From Paraburkholderia sediminicola (GTDB lineage Bacteria; Pseudomonadota; Gammaproteobacteria; Burkholderiales; Burkholderiaceae), in NCBI RefSeq assembly GCF_902859805.1, contig NZ_CADIKC010000002.1, forward strand, positions 186,001 to 250,000: 64,000 bases of DNA. Direction: 5' to 3'. This document shows, in pieces, positions 45,872 through 54,945 of the stretch. Numbering within the stretch: the stretch's first letter is position 1; every line of letters starts with the position of its first letter. A program made the position numbers and the translations under genes. The notes under the pieces were generated by a model. That model did not search any database. It saw only the letters and a program-made list of their open reading frames with translations, and was not told the DNA's origin.

Positions 45872-46489
45872 GTGGATATTCAACTGAACTTCATCAACCG
45901 TTCGAACGACGCTAACAATTCGAACATCGTGATCTTCCAGAAAAACGTCGCGACGGATTTCGACGAACTGGCGATCGCGTGGAAAGTCATCCGCAACTGC
46001 GGCCAGGGCGACAATCATCCGTTCAAGTTTCCCATGACGATGAGCGTCAGCGCGAGCGACAGCTACGGCAACTACATGCCGCAGCAAACCGCGACCAACG
46101 GACAGGTCTTCCAGATCGTCCGCTCGACGTCGGGCGACGTGCTCACGCTCGGCACGGACCCGGGCAACAGCTCGGAAGTCCAGGTCCGTAACGATCTGCC
46201 GAACGGCGCCACGAACGCGACCATTTACAAGGACGGCAGCCCGCTCGCGACCAAAACATCGATCGCGCCGGGGCAAAAGGCCGTGTTCCAGTTCAAGCCG
46301 ACGCTGTGGATCGGTGTCGCGTCGCAGATCGAACAGGGCGCGCTGCTGAATTCGGCCGTCATCTCCGACATCAACACAGAGCTTTCGTTGCTCGGCATCG
46401 CCAGCGCCGACATCGTGTTGACCGGCGGCGGTCCCGGCCCGCGCTCGTTGCCGTTCACCTTCCGCCTCGAACACGTCGTGATGGCGTAA
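45872..46489 (+). CDS. Tandem paralogue 2 of an unrecognised beta-rich family
   Basis: A 205-residue protein starting at GTG (45872) with AAGGAG upstream. It shares the signature NRSNDANNSNIVIFQKNV, FDELAIAWKVI, CGQGDNHPF, APGQKAVFQFKPTLWIG and SDINTELSLLGI with paralogue 3. No signal peptide, membrane segment or catalytic motif is visible. A 142-base gap without a gene separates it from paralogue 1. Confidence 0.78.
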   Translation: MDIQLNFINRSNDANNSNIVIFQKNVATDFDELAIAWKVIRNCGQGDNHPFKFPMTMSVSASDSYGNYMPQQTATNGQVFQIVRSTSGDVLTLGTDPGNSSEVQVRNDLPNGATNATIYKDGSPLATKTSIAPGQKAVFQFKPTLWIGVASQIEQGALLNSAVISDINTELSLLGIASADIVLTGGGPGPRSLPFTFRLEHVVMA

Positions 46490-46576
46490 CGGACTTAACG
46501 GACTCAACGGACACGCGTTCGGCGTCGGAGGATTCGCCATTCGGCGCCGCTTCACTCCACCACGAAAAGGTTCGCC

Positions 46577-47194
46577 ATGGACATCAAACTCAATTTCATC
46601 AACCTCTCCAACGACGTCAACAACAGTCAGATCGTGATCTTTCAGAAAAACGTTTCGACGGATTTCGACGAGCTCGCGGTCGCGTGGAAGGTCATCAGCA
46701 ACTGCGGGCGCGGCGACAATCACCCGTTTGTCTTTCCGCTGCTCACCACCGTTACCGCCAGCGACTCGGACGGTAACTATATGCCGCAAAAAGTCGCGCA
46801 GAACGGTCAGATGTTCAGCGTAAGCCGCGCGGCATCCGGCAACGTGCTCGCTATCGCCGGTGCGTCGTCGAGCTCGCGCGAGATCCAGTTGCGCAACGAT
46901 CTGCGCACGGGCGCTATCAGCGCCGGCGTGTTCAAGGACAACCGTCTGCTCGCGAAGAAGACCGGCATCGTGCCGGGGCAGAAAGCCGTGTTCGAGTTCA
47001 AGCCGACGCTCTGGATCGGTACCGCCTCGCAGATCGAGCAAGGCAAGGTGATGAATTCCGCCGTGATCTCCGACATCAACACCGAGTTGTCGCTGCTTGG
47101 CATTGCACGCTGCGACATCGTGATGACGGGCGGTGGCGGCGGAACCACAGCGGTGCCGTATCAGTTCAGACTGGCGAACGTCGTAATGGGTTGA
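46577..47194 (+). CDS. Tandem paralogue 3 of an unrecognised beta-rich family
   Basis: A 205-residue protein with AAAAGG upstream, equal in length to paralogue 2. Shared blocks are NLSNDVNNSQIVIFQKNV, FDELAVAWKVI, CGRGDNHPF, PGQKAVFEFKPTLWIG and SDINTELSLLGI. It differs mainly in the mid-segment and the last turn. The three copies in a row indicate local duplication and divergence, as seen for antigen, toxin or structural-subunit arrays, though nothing decides between these. Confidence 0.78.
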   Translation: MDIKLNFINLSNDVNNSQIVIFQKNVSTDFDELAVAWKVISNCGRGDNHPFVFPLLTTVTASDSDGNYMPQKVAQNGQMFSVSRAASGNVLAIAGASSSSREIQLRNDLRTGAISAGVFKDNRLLAKKTGIVPGQKAVFEFKPTLWIGTASQIEQGKVMNSAVISDINTELSLLGIARCDIVMTGGGGGTTAVPYQFRLANVVMG

Positions 47195-47253
47195 CCGGAC
47201 GAATCGACAGCAATTTCACTATTCGCAGCCGCAATCCTCAAAGGAGATGCATC

Positions 47254-47547
47254 ATGCCGCTACACCAAACCGACACTGAAAAACCGACCAAGGCGAAGGA
47301 CTCGTTAGTCAGCAAGTACCACGATAAGAAGCAGAAAGGCATCGGCTTCTGGGTCCGTAAAGGTCTTCTGAACGACAGCGATAACCCGGACCTCTCTCTA
47401 CTCGGCGGCCACCTCGTTGTACGTCTTTCCAACATAGGCGACGATGAGGAGGCAAACGAAGTGTCGGGCACCGCCCACTGGATTTTCAAATCGTCGGCCG
47501 GTCATTACTACGGCGTCGTCGTCGCCGGACCGCTCAGCGAGGGCTAG
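47254..47547 (+). CDS. Small protein of unknown function at the end of the block
   Basis: A 97-residue protein with AAAGGAGA before the ATG. It has a basic, helical start (KPTKAKDSLVSKYHDKKQKGIGFWVRKG) and a beta-rich second half with SGTAHWIFKSSAGHYYGVVV. It uses more relaxed codons than its neighbours (CTCTCTCTA, TCCAAC), which may indicate a different origin. It ends just before the second pyrB-like repeat. Family not recognised. Confidence 0.68.
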   Translation: MPLHQTDTEKPTKAKDSLVSKYHDKKQKGIGFWVRKGLLNDSDNPDLSLLGGHLVVRLSNIGDDEEANEVSGTAHWIFKSSAGHYYGVVVAGPLSEG

Positions 47548-47554
47548 AACAACG

Positions 47555-47665
47555 CGGTGATTCGCGGCATCGATTGAACGTCGCTTGACTGTGGATTGCC
47601 CGTGGATTGATTGCGATTTGCCGATGCAAAGCGGCCTTGCTGTGAATCAGCAAGGCCGCTTTTTT
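47555..47665 (+). repeat. Copy 3 of the pyrB 3'-end sequence with attached terminator
   Basis: A 22-base match to the pyrB terminal codons (47555-47576, two mismatches to pyrB) reads through GGCATCGATTGA, including the stop. CGATTTGCCGAT follows, then the terminator AAAGCGGCCTTGCTG/CAGCAAGGCCGCTTT (47628-47665). The segment from CGATTTGCCGAT onward is nearly identical to 37461-37520. It marks the right border of the block. Confidence 0.85.
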
Positions 47666-47693
47666 ATGCCGCCGCAGCTAAGCCGCGAAGCGC

Positions 47694-48782
47694 TCAACCC
47701 CACGCTTGTGAGGACCTGCCTTCCACGACCGTGCATTGCAGACCCGACATGCGGCCGGCAGCATCGATCGCCGCTTCCAGCTCGGCAAACGGATAGGACT
47801 TCAACTCGACCGCATCGAGCGGAATCTGCCCGGACGTCACGAGCGAAACCAGTGCGAGATAGTCAGCGCGCGTGTACATGAAGTGGCCGATCAATTCCCA
47901 GTTGTTCAGCAACATCTCGCTGTACGCAATCGGCAAGTCCACCTGCATGCTGCCCATCAGCACAAGCCGCCCGCCGCGGCGCAGACTGCGCAATGCGGCC
48001 AGCGTTGCGTTCGCGTCAGTGGCCTGGCCGACCATGTCGAACCCGAGGTCCGCGCCGCCACCGCTTGCTGCGCGAATCGCTGCGATGTCTTGCGCGGCAT
48101 CGCCAGTCAACACGAGGGGCGCCACACGCCCGCGGCCTTGCTCGACCAAGGCCTGCAGCGGTTCCAGCCGCCGGCCGAGCGCGACGACCTTGCTCGCGCC
48201 GAGCGCGAGCGCCGCCAGCACGGCCGCCGAGCCGAAGTAACCGCTTGCGCCGTTGACCACTACCGTTTCACCCGCTGACAGACGGCCGCGTCGCAAGCCA
48301 CCGAACGGCACCGAGAATTTGCCGAGCACCGCGAGACGGGCGGCGTTGACCTCGTCCAGACCGTCCAGCGCGATCAGCGTCGAGGCCGGGAATTCGGCCA
48401 GTTCGCGCAATGTGCCGTGCGGAAACTCAACCATCAGCGCCCCGCTGTCCGCGCTGATAGCGGTGAGCCCCACCAGGGCTTGCGCCGGTTCGCGCACCGC
48501 TTCGTCGGCAATCCAGTACGGATTCACGGCAACGCGTTGACCGGCGCGAAATGCCACCACACCTTCGCCGACTGCGACGATCCGGCCAACCCCATTGGTG
48601 CCGGGCGAAAACGGTGTTGGCGGATACGCATAGGGCAACTTCCCTTCGACATAGTCACGCGTGTAACTGAGCAACGGCACCGCCTCCATCCGCACCAGCA
48701 CAGCGTTACGGCGCGGTTGCGGCTGGCTCACGTCGCGCAAGGCCAGCGGCTTGCCGGGTTCGTCGAGCATCCAGGCTTTCAT
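47694..48782 (-). CDS. Zinc-independent MDR (quinone-oxidoreductase-like) alcohol dehydrogenase
   Basis: A 362-residue medium-chain dehydrogenase. It has a GroES-like N-terminal half with GTNGVGRIVAVGEGV and a Rossmann half with VVVNGASGYFGSAAVLAALALGA (nucleotide-binding loop). The catalytic-zinc Cys/His pair of classical alcohol dehydrogenases is not visible, so it resembles quinone-oxidoreductase types. It is divergent from a LysR gene with a 75-base gap, which probably regulates it. Substrate unknown. Confidence 0.85.
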   Translation of the reverse strand: MKAWMLDEPGKPLALRDVSQPQPRRNAVLVRMEAVPLLSYTRDYVEGKLPYAYPPTPFSPGTNGVGRIVAVGEGVVAFRAGQRVAVNPYWIADEAVREPAQALVGLTAISADSGALMVEFPHGTLRELAEFPASTLIALDGLDEVNAARLAVLGKFSVPFGGLRRGRLSAGETVVVNGASGYFGSAAVLAALALGASKVVALGRRLEPLQALVEQGRGRVAPLVLTGDAAQDIAAIRAASGGGADLGFDMVGQATDANATLAALRSLRRGGRLVLMGSMQVDLPIAYSEMLLNNWELIGHFMYTRADYLALVSLVTSGQIPLDAVELKSYPFAELEAAIDAAGRMSGLQCTVVEGRSSQAWG

Positions 48783-48857
48783 GTTGAGCTTCCTTCAGTT
48801 CGTTTCGGTGCTTGAACTGTAGAAGCGCGGTACGTATTCTAGAAATCAATTACTCAT

Positions 48858-49784
48858 ATGCGACCTATCAACATGATTGATCTCCGCGGCATCGACCTGA
48901 ATCTGCTGGTTTCGCTCGACGCGCTGCTCGCCGAGTCGAACGTCACGCGTGCGGCCGAGCGGCTGCATCTGACGCAACCGGCCGTCTCCACGCAGCTTTC
49001 GCGTTTGCGGCAGATCTTCGGCGATCCGCTGCTGCTGCCCGCCGAAACCGGTCGCGGCATGACGCGCACGGCCCGGGCGCTGGAGCTGATGGAGCCGCTT
49101 CATGCCGCGTTGAAGAATCTCGAAGCGGTGGTACGCCACCAGTCCGTCTTCGATCCCCATACCGACACGCGGCGCTTTGTGATCGCCGCGCACGACAACG
49201 CCACCGCCGTGCTCGGCATGCGTCTGATGGAGCGCTTGCCGGCGTCGGCGGGCCCAGGCGTGCGCGTGGCGTTCCTGATCGGCGATCAGCCCACCGCCGC
49301 GTCGCGGCTCGAAAGCGGCGAGATCGACCTGCTGCTCGGTTCCGACCGGATGATTCCGCCGTCGATGAAGGTCCGCAAGCTCTACGACGAGCATTTCGTG
49401 TTCGTGCAGCGCAAGGGGCATCCGCGCGGCGACGCCCCACTGGATCTCGACACCTACTGCGCGCTCGATCACGTGCTGGTCTCGACCAGCGGCGGCAGTT
49501 TTCACGGCTTCATGGACGAGCATCTCGACGAACTCGGCCGCGAACGGCGCGTCGCGCTGTCGCTCCAGCACTTCGCGCTGGTGCCGGAGTTGCTGTCTAA
49601 AACCGACTACGTTTCGACGCTGCCATCGCGCTTCGCGACGCGCTACGCCGATCGTCTCGACACCTTTGCGCTGCCGTTCGAGGCGCGCGGCTTCACGCTG
49701 TACGCGGGCTGGCATCCGCGCAATCAGGCCGATCCGGCGCTCGTGTGGCTGCGGGAAATGCTGGCCGAGTTGGCCGAACAGTAG
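48858..49784 (+). CDS. LysR-type transcriptional regulator
   Basis: A 308-residue LysR. Residues about 6-65 read DLRGIDLNLLVSLDALLAESNVTRAAERLHLTQPAVSTQLSRLR, the NodD/SyrM-like pattern of the helix-turn-helix. An effector domain follows. A methionine six codons in is an alternative start. Divergent from the MDR oxidoreductase; AT-rich ATTCTAGAAATCAATTAC just upstream may hold the binding site. Confidence 0.92.
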   Translation: MRPINMIDLRGIDLNLLVSLDALLAESNVTRAAERLHLTQPAVSTQLSRLRQIFGDPLLLPAETGRGMTRTARALELMEPLHAALKNLEAVVRHQSVFDPHTDTRRFVIAAHDNATAVLGMRLMERLPASAGPGVRVAFLIGDQPTAASRLESGEIDLLLGSDRMIPPSMKVRKLYDEHFVFVQRKGHPRGDAPLDLDTYCALDHVLVSTSGGSFHGFMDEHLDELGRERRVALSLQHFALVPELLSKTDYVSTLPSRFATRYADRLDTFALPFEARGFTLYAGWHPRNQADPALVWLREMLAELAEQ

Positions 49785-49990
49785 GAAATCGGGCGGACAG
49801 GATCCGCCTTGGACTAGAAGACAGAGGCGCGCCATGCGCTATAGACGGCGCTCGCAGCGACAAAAGTGCAGGCATCTCCACGCCTGCCGGAGCCGCCAAA
49901 CTCACTCCTTCCCTAGCCATCTTCGTCGATCAAGCCGCCAATTTCATGAATTGACCCACGCACTCAATTCCCCGCCCGAAGATTTTCTGA

Positions 49991-50005
49991 TGAGAACGCT
50001 TCTCA
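49991..50005. promoter_or_regulatory. Candidate Fur box upstream of the TonB receptor operon
   Basis: TGAGAACGCTTCTCA is a perfect interrupted palindrome. It agrees at 11 of 14 informative positions with the 7-1-7 Fur motif TGATAATNATTATCA. It is 115 bases before the receptor start, in a 336-base gap (49785-50120) that shows no gene. The iron-uptake genes behind it support the assignment. Confidence 0.6.
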
Positions 50006-50120
50006 ATTACAAGCAGATTGCATAGAATGCACGCCGCAAACAATTTGTAATAAACATGGAATGTTCGGGTAAGAAAATGCGTTGCTCGCCCGGGCACCAG
50101 CACTCATGACGGGGATAAAA

Positions 50121-52370
50121 ATGAAGTTGCGGTCCGACGAACCGAAGCTCGGCAAAATCAGCACGACGCTGTGCAGCATGTTGGCAGCAGGTCCCGCGCT
50201 CGCGCAGGGCACCGCCGGCACGGCGCCGCCTGACAAGGAGAGCCAGCTCGCGCCGATCGCCGTGCAAGGCCAGGCGGACGACGGCTTCAAGACCGACCAC
50301 TCGGCGTCGGTCAAATTCACTGCGCCGCTGGTCGACACGCCGAAGTCGGTGACCGTGATTCCGCAGGAGTTGATCAAAAGCACGGGCGCCTCGACGCTGA
50401 CCGAAGCGCTGCGCACGGTGCCGGGCATCACGTTCGGCGCCGGCGAAGGCGGCAATCCGCTCGGCGACCGGCCGTTCATTCGCGGCTACGACGCCCAGGG
50501 CAGCACCTTCGTCGACGGCATGCGCGACATCGGCGCGACCACGCGCGAAGTGTTCAACATCGAAAGCGTGGAAGTGACCAAAGGTTCGGACGGCGCCTAC
50601 GGCGGCCGCGGCGGCGCGGGCGGCAGCATCAACCTGATCACCAAGACTCCGCATCTGGGCAATTCCGCCGACGGCAGCGCGGGCCTCGGCACCGACCGCT
50701 ACCGCCGCTTCACCGCCGACGGCAACTGGCAAATGGCCGATCACGCGGCCTTCCGCCTGAACGTGATGAGCCACAACAACGACGTGGCCGGCCGCGACGC
50801 AGTCAACAACGAACGCTGGGGCATCGCACCGTCGTTCACCTATGGTCTCGGCACGCCCACTCGCGTCACGGCAAGCTACTACCACCTCTCCACCGACGAC
50901 CTGCCCGACAGCGGTATTCCGTACTTCTACACAACCACCAACAAGCCGGCCAACGTCGACACGATCTATCCGGCCAATGTAGACCGGCATAACTTTTACG
51001 GCCTGATCGACCGCGATTTCCGCAAGACGACTTCGGACGTCGGCACCGTGCGCATCGAGCACGACATCAACAGCAATCTGACGGTCCGCAACACCACGCG
51101 TTATACGAAGTCCACGCAGGACTACATCTGGACGCAGCCGGACGATAGCCAGGGCAACGTTGTGAACGGCATGGTGTGGCGCCGCGCGAATACGCGTGCC
51201 AGCGACGTCTACAGCCTCGCGAACCAGACCGAACTGTTCGGCGAGTTCAGGACAGGCTTCCTGAAACACAGCTTCACGACCGGCCTCGAACTGTCGCGCG
51301 AGACCAGCGTGAATGATTCGTACACCGTTGCAACGGCCACCGGTGCGATCTGCAAGACCAAGGGCATCGGCTCGGCGTCGGGCTATAACTGCGCGAGCCT
51401 GTGGTCGCCGAATCCGAACGACCCGTGGGCCGGCTCGGTCAAGCAGACGAACGACCCGAGCGAGCAGCGCACCACCACCAAATCGCTGTATGCGTTCGAT
51501 ACGATCGAACTCACCAAACGCTGGCAGGCCAATGTCGGTTTGCGCGTCGACGATTACTCGACCGATTTCCGCAACACGGTAGCCAACGGCGGCAAGCGCA
51601 CCTCGCGTGACGACACGCTGTTCAACTACCAGTTCGGTCTCGTCTTCAAACCGGCTTCGAACGGCAGCGTGTATGCGTCGATCGCGACCTCGTCGACGCC
51701 GGCCGGCGCCCTGCTCGGCCAGGGCGGCGAAACGCAATCGCTGACGCCGGGCCGTGGCGGTGTCGGTGCGAACGCGGATCAGCTCGCACCGGAAAAGAAC
51801 CGCAGCATCGAACTCGGCACCAAGTGGAATGTGCTCGACAACCACCTCTCGCTGACGGGCGCGCTGTTCCAGATCGACACGACCAATGCCCGCGTCACGC
51901 TGCCGAACAACGAATACGCGATGGTCGGCAACAAGCGCGTGCAAGGCTTCGAATTCGGCGTGGCCGGTCAGTTGACGAACAAGTGGCAGGTGTTCGGCGG
52001 CTACACGTATATGAAGAGCCAGTTGCGCGACAACGGCAAGACCACCTCGGATAACGGCCACCAGTTCCCGAATACGCCGAAGAACAGCATCAGCCTGTGG
52101 ACCAACTACGACGTGCTGCCGAAGTTCACGATCGGCGGCGGCGCGTTTTACATGTCGCAGGTGTACGGCGATACGGCGAACCTGCGTGCGGTGCCGTCGT
52201 ACTGGCGCTTCGATGGCATGGCGACGTACCGGATCAACAAGAAGGTCGATCTGCAACTGAACGTGCAGAACATCTTCAACCGGACGTATTACGACCAGGC
52301 GTATCCGGCGCACTATGCGTCGATTGCAGCCGGCCGTTCCGCCTTCCTGACGCTCAACGCGCACTACTAA
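50121..52370 (+). CDS. TonB-dependent siderophore receptor (Fiu-like)
   Basis: A 749-residue outer-membrane receptor. A signal peptide (MKLRSDEPKLGKISTTLCSMLAAGPALAQ) precedes a plug domain with VDTPKSVTVIPQELIKS, TEALRTVPGI, RPFIRGYDAQG and GGRGGAGGSINLITK. A 22-strand barrel follows, ending NIFNRTYYDQAYPAHYASIAAGRSAFLTLNAHY. The ATG at 50121 is preferred; others lie 5 and 13 codons upstream. The closest familiar relatives are catecholate receptors such as Fiu. It heads an operon with a Sel1 protein and PiuC, as in known iron-uptake clusters. Confidence 0.93.
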   Translation: MKLRSDEPKLGKISTTLCSMLAAGPALAQGTAGTAPPDKESQLAPIAVQGQADDGFKTDHSASVKFTAPLVDTPKSVTVIPQELIKSTGASTLTEALRTVPGITFGAGEGGNPLGDRPFIRGYDAQGSTFVDGMRDIGATTREVFNIESVEVTKGSDGAYGGRGGAGGSINLITKTPHLGNSADGSAGLGTDRYRRFTADGNWQMADHAAFRLNVMSHNNDVAGRDAVNNERWGIAPSFTYGLGTPTRVTASYYHLSTDDLPDSGIPYFYTTTNKPANVDTIYPANVDRHNFYGLIDRDFRKTTSDVGTVRIEHDINSNLTVRNTTRYTKSTQDYIWTQPDDSQGNVVNGMVWRRANTRASDVYSLANQTELFGEFRTGFLKHSFTTGLELSRETSVNDSYTVATATGAICKTKGIGSASGYNCASLWSPNPNDPWAGSVKQTNDPSEQRTTTKSLYAFDTIELTKRWQANVGLRVDDYSTDFRNTVANGGKRTSRDDTLFNYQFGLVFKPASNGSVYASIATSSTPAGALLGQGGETQSLTPGRGGVGANADQLAPEKNRSIELGTKWNVLDNHLSLTGALFQIDTTNARVTLPNNEYAMVGNKRVQGFEFGVAGQLTNKWQVFGGYTYMKSQLRDNGKTTSDNGHQFPNTPKNSISLWTNYDVLPKFTIGGGAFYMSQVYGDTANLRAVPSYWRFDGMATYRINKKVDLQLNVQNIFNRTYYDQAYPAHYASIAAGRSAFLTLNAHY

Positions 52371-52377
52371 GCACGGC

Positions 52378-53139
52378 ATGACGGAACAGGTAACGCTGAA
52401 GGCGCTGGCGAGCGTGTCGCATGACGAGCTCGCCGCGATTCTCGCCGGACCACCGGCCACTGCGGCCGCGTGGGTGGCGGCGGCCGCGCATAACGGCATC
52501 GTCGAAGCGCAGGCGGTGTACGGGCAGTATCTGCTCGACGGTCACGGTGTAGACCGCAACGCTGAGGAGGCGTTGACCTGGTTCAAGCACGCGGCACGGC
52601 AGGATCATCCGATGGCGATGAACATGCTGGGCCGTTGCTATGAACACGGCTGGGGAACCACCGCGTGCGCGCCGGTGGCGCTCTACTGGTACCGCCTCGC
52701 GGCGCAGGCCGGACTCGATTGGGGCATGTACAACTATGCCTCCGCATTGGCGCTCGGCAATGGTGTGGCGTGCGATCGTGCGCAGGCGCTGCAGTGGTTC
52801 CGGCGCGCCGCCGAAATGGGTCACGTTAAGTCCATCAACTTTATCGGCAGCTTTTACGAGGACGGCTGGGAAGTCGATGCGGACGCAAGCATCGCGCTCG
52901 ACTGTTACCGGCGTGCAGCGGTGGGCGGCGATTTTCGCGGCCAGTTCAACTATGCGCGGCTACTGGCGGAACGCGGCGAGATCGATGCCGCGCTGGTGTG
53001 GCTGCGGCGCGTGCCAGTAACGGCAACGGCGGCGTTCGTCGAGAAAATGCAAGCATGGCTGGCCGCATCGCCAGTCGCCGCATTTCGTGCACTGGCTGAC
53101 CAGATCAACGAAGAGATCCATGAAGAGGTGCGCGCATGA
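52378..53139 (+). CDS. Sel1-repeat (TPR-like) protein
   Basis: A 253-residue helical-repeat protein. About five Sel1 repeats are visible, for example [31 protein letters not shown] and [31 protein letters not shown]. No signal peptide. It starts seven bases after the receptor stop and overlaps piuC by four bases, so it belongs to the same transcript. A scaffold role in iron-siderophore handling is plausible; the exact partner is unknown. Confidence 0.9.
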   Translation: MTEQVTLKALASVSHDELAAILAGPPATAAAWVAAAAHNGIVEAQAVYGQYLLDGHGVDRNAEEALTWFKHAARQDHPMAMNMLGRCYEHGWGTTACAPVALYWYRLAAQAGLDWGMYNYASALALGNGVACDRAQALQWFRRAAEMGHVKSINFIGSFYEDGWEVDADASIALDCYRRAAVGGDFRGQFNYARLLAERGEIDAALVWLRRVPVTATAAFVEKMQAWLAASPVAAFRALADQINEEIHEEVRA

Positions 53140-53819
53140 TGCTGCATCTGCAAGGCGTACTCAGCAAACAGCAGGTCGCGCAATGCCGCGAAATCCTCGA
53201 CGCGGCGCCATGGATCGACGGCAATGCGACTTCCGGCGAACAATCGGCGCAGGCCAAGCGCAACCAGCAGTTGCCCGAAGGCTCTCCCGCAGCGCGCGCG
53301 GTTGGCGATGCGATTCAGGACGCGCTCGGCCGCAATCCGCGCTTCTTCTCCGCCGCGTTGCCGCTGAAAGTCTTTCCGCCGCTCTTTAACCGCTATGCGG
53401 GAGGCGATGGTTTCGGCACGCACGTGGACAACGCGATCCGCCAGTTGCGCGGCACCGACTTCCGCATCCGCAGCGATTTGTCGGCCACGCTCTTTCTGGC
53501 CGAACCGGAGTCCTACGACGGCGGGGAACTCTGCGTCGAAGACACCTACGGCGTGCATCGCGCGAAGCTGCCTGCCGGCGACATGGTGCTCTACCCTGCT
53601 TCGAGCCTGCATCACGTGAGCGCGGTGACGCGTGGCGTGCGGGTCGCTTCCTTCTTCTGGATCCAAAGCATGGTGCGCGACGACGGCGAACGCGCCATGC
53701 TGTTCCAACTCGACAACGACGTGCAACGTCTGGCTGCCGAAAAAGGTTCGAACGACGCAACCGTGGTAAGTCTCACCGGCATCTATCACAATCTGCTGCG
53801 CCGCTGGGCCGACGCCTGA
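53136..53819 (+). CDS. piuC: Fe(II)/2-oxoglutarate-dependent PKHD-type hydroxylase
   Basis: A 227-residue dioxygenase of the PiuC/YbiX family. The facial triad is H96 and D98 (in [10 protein letters not shown]) with H159 ([11 protein letters not shown]), and R169 is placed to bind 2-oxoglutarate. The N-terminal [21 protein letters not shown] is a family hallmark. It overlaps the Sel1 gene. Partnership with a catecholate receptor is conserved across proteobacteria; its substrate, perhaps a siderophore or the receptor, is not proven. Confidence 0.93.
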   Translation: MMLHLQGVLSKQQVAQCREILDAAPWIDGNATSGEQSAQAKRNQQLPEGSPAARAVGDAIQDALGRNPRFFSAALPLKVFPPLFNRYAGGDGFGTHVDNAIRQLRGTDFRIRSDLSATLFLAEPESYDGGELCVEDTYGVHRAKLPAGDMVLYPASSLHHVSAVTRGVRVASFFWIQSMVRDDGERAMLFQLDNDVQRLAAEKGSNDATVVSLTGIYHNLLRRWADA

Positions 53820-54182
53820 TCTGGCGGACTCATCGTCTCACACAAAACAGTCTTTCTTTTTGCACGTAGAAAGAAGGCACGTCCGCGTATTTACTTTCCC
53901 ATTCGTTAAGCGCAACGTCCGTGGTTGACGCGCGTCGCTACGTTTCTGGTTGCGCTCTCCAGGATTCGATCCTTCGCTGTGACCCGATAGCCGGGTGGCA
54001 GCGAACCCCGTTGCGCCGCGTGCGCAACCTGTTGCATTCGCAACGGCACCGAAATTGCTGATTACGCTGATAACGACGAGTTAGGCCACGACGCTTCGGA
54101 TGCCAACGTGCGGGTATCCGCGCGTCGGCTACTTGCATGTCGCCAGCCTGCATTGACCTTTCAATGGAGCCAGCAGACCGTC
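53820..54182. other. Non-coding stretch before the aldehyde oxidoreductase genes
   Basis: No gene is seen in these 363 bases. They include T-rich TCTTTCTTTTTGC followed by AGAAAGAA (about 53848-53875), a weak inverted repeat that might end the iron operon, and the promoter of paoA further right. Confidence 0.45.
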
Positions 54183-54932
54183 ATGTCCACGAAGAACGAA
54201 CATCAGGATTCGGGCGACGCGCTCGCCACCACGCCACCCCGACCGTCGCGCCGCCGCTTTCTGCAGTCGGCGGCCGCGGCGGCCACAGTCGGCGCGGCGC
54301 CGCATCTGCGCGCGCAAACACAAACCCCCATCCCGGCCGCGCCGCCCGCGGAAGTTCGCTCGCCGGTGCCGGGCCGTCCGGTCACGCTGACCATCAACGG
54401 CCGCGCTTACACGCTGCAACTCGAACCGCGCGTGACCTTGCTCGATGCGCTGCGCGAGTACGCGGGTCTGATGGGCACGAAGAAAGGCTGCGACCGTGGG
54501 CAATGTGGCGCATGCACGGTGATCGCCGACGGCCGTCGCATCAATTCCTGCCTGACGCTCGCCGTGATGCATGAAGGCGAGAACATCACGACGGTGGAAG
54601 GACTCGCCAGCAACGGCGTGCTGAGTCCGTTGCAGCGAGCCTTCATCGAACACGATGCGTTCCAGTGCGGCTACTGTACGCCCGGGCAGTTGTGTTCCGC
54701 GACTGCCCTGCTGAACGAATTCCGTAACGGCACGGCCAGCACCGTGACCGCCGATGTCCGCAGCCGGCCTCCACAACTTTCCGACGACGAAATCCGCGAA
54801 CGCATGAGCGGCAATATCTGTCGCTGCGGTGCGTACGTCAATATCGTCGCGGCGGTGCGCGCCGTGCATGAAGGCGGTGAGCAGAACGTTGCGAGCGGCA
54901 GTGGCAGCAGCGACAACCGCCACAACGCCTGA
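54183..54932 (+). CDS. paoA: Periplasmic aldehyde oxidoreductase, [2Fe-2S] subunit with Tat signal
   Basis: A 249-residue iron-sulfur subunit of the xanthine oxidase family. The twin-arginine signal RRRFLQSAAAAATVGAAP lies at about residues 23-40, so export is folded via Tat. The plant-type cluster cysteines are in GCDRGQCGACTV and the following NSC. The second cluster is FQCGYCTPGQ plus ICRCGAY. It starts at 54183, chosen for the Tat signal. Operon order with paoB and paoC matches YagTSR/PaoABC, which oxidise aromatic aldehydes. Confidence 0.93.
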   Translation: MSTKNEHQDSGDALATTPPRPSRRRFLQSAAAAATVGAAPHLRAQTQTPIPAAPPAEVRSPVPGRPVTLTINGRAYTLQLEPRVTLLDALREYAGLMGTKKGCDRGQCGACTVIADGRRINSCLTLAVMHEGENITTVEGLASNGVLSPLQRAFIEHDAFQCGYCTPGQLCSATALLNEFRNGTASTVTADVRSRPPQLSDDEIRERMSGNICRCGAYVNIVAAVRAVHEGGEQNVASGSGSSDNRHNA

Positions 54933-54945
54933 CGGAGCGACCAGC

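Noticed and set aside
50007..52499. 830-codon ORF on the minus strand
   Set aside because: Antisense to the TonB-dependent receptor, with no recognisable domain and no ribosome site.
53848..53875. Possible terminator after piuC
   Set aside because: The stem is AT-rich and imperfect; too weak to call.
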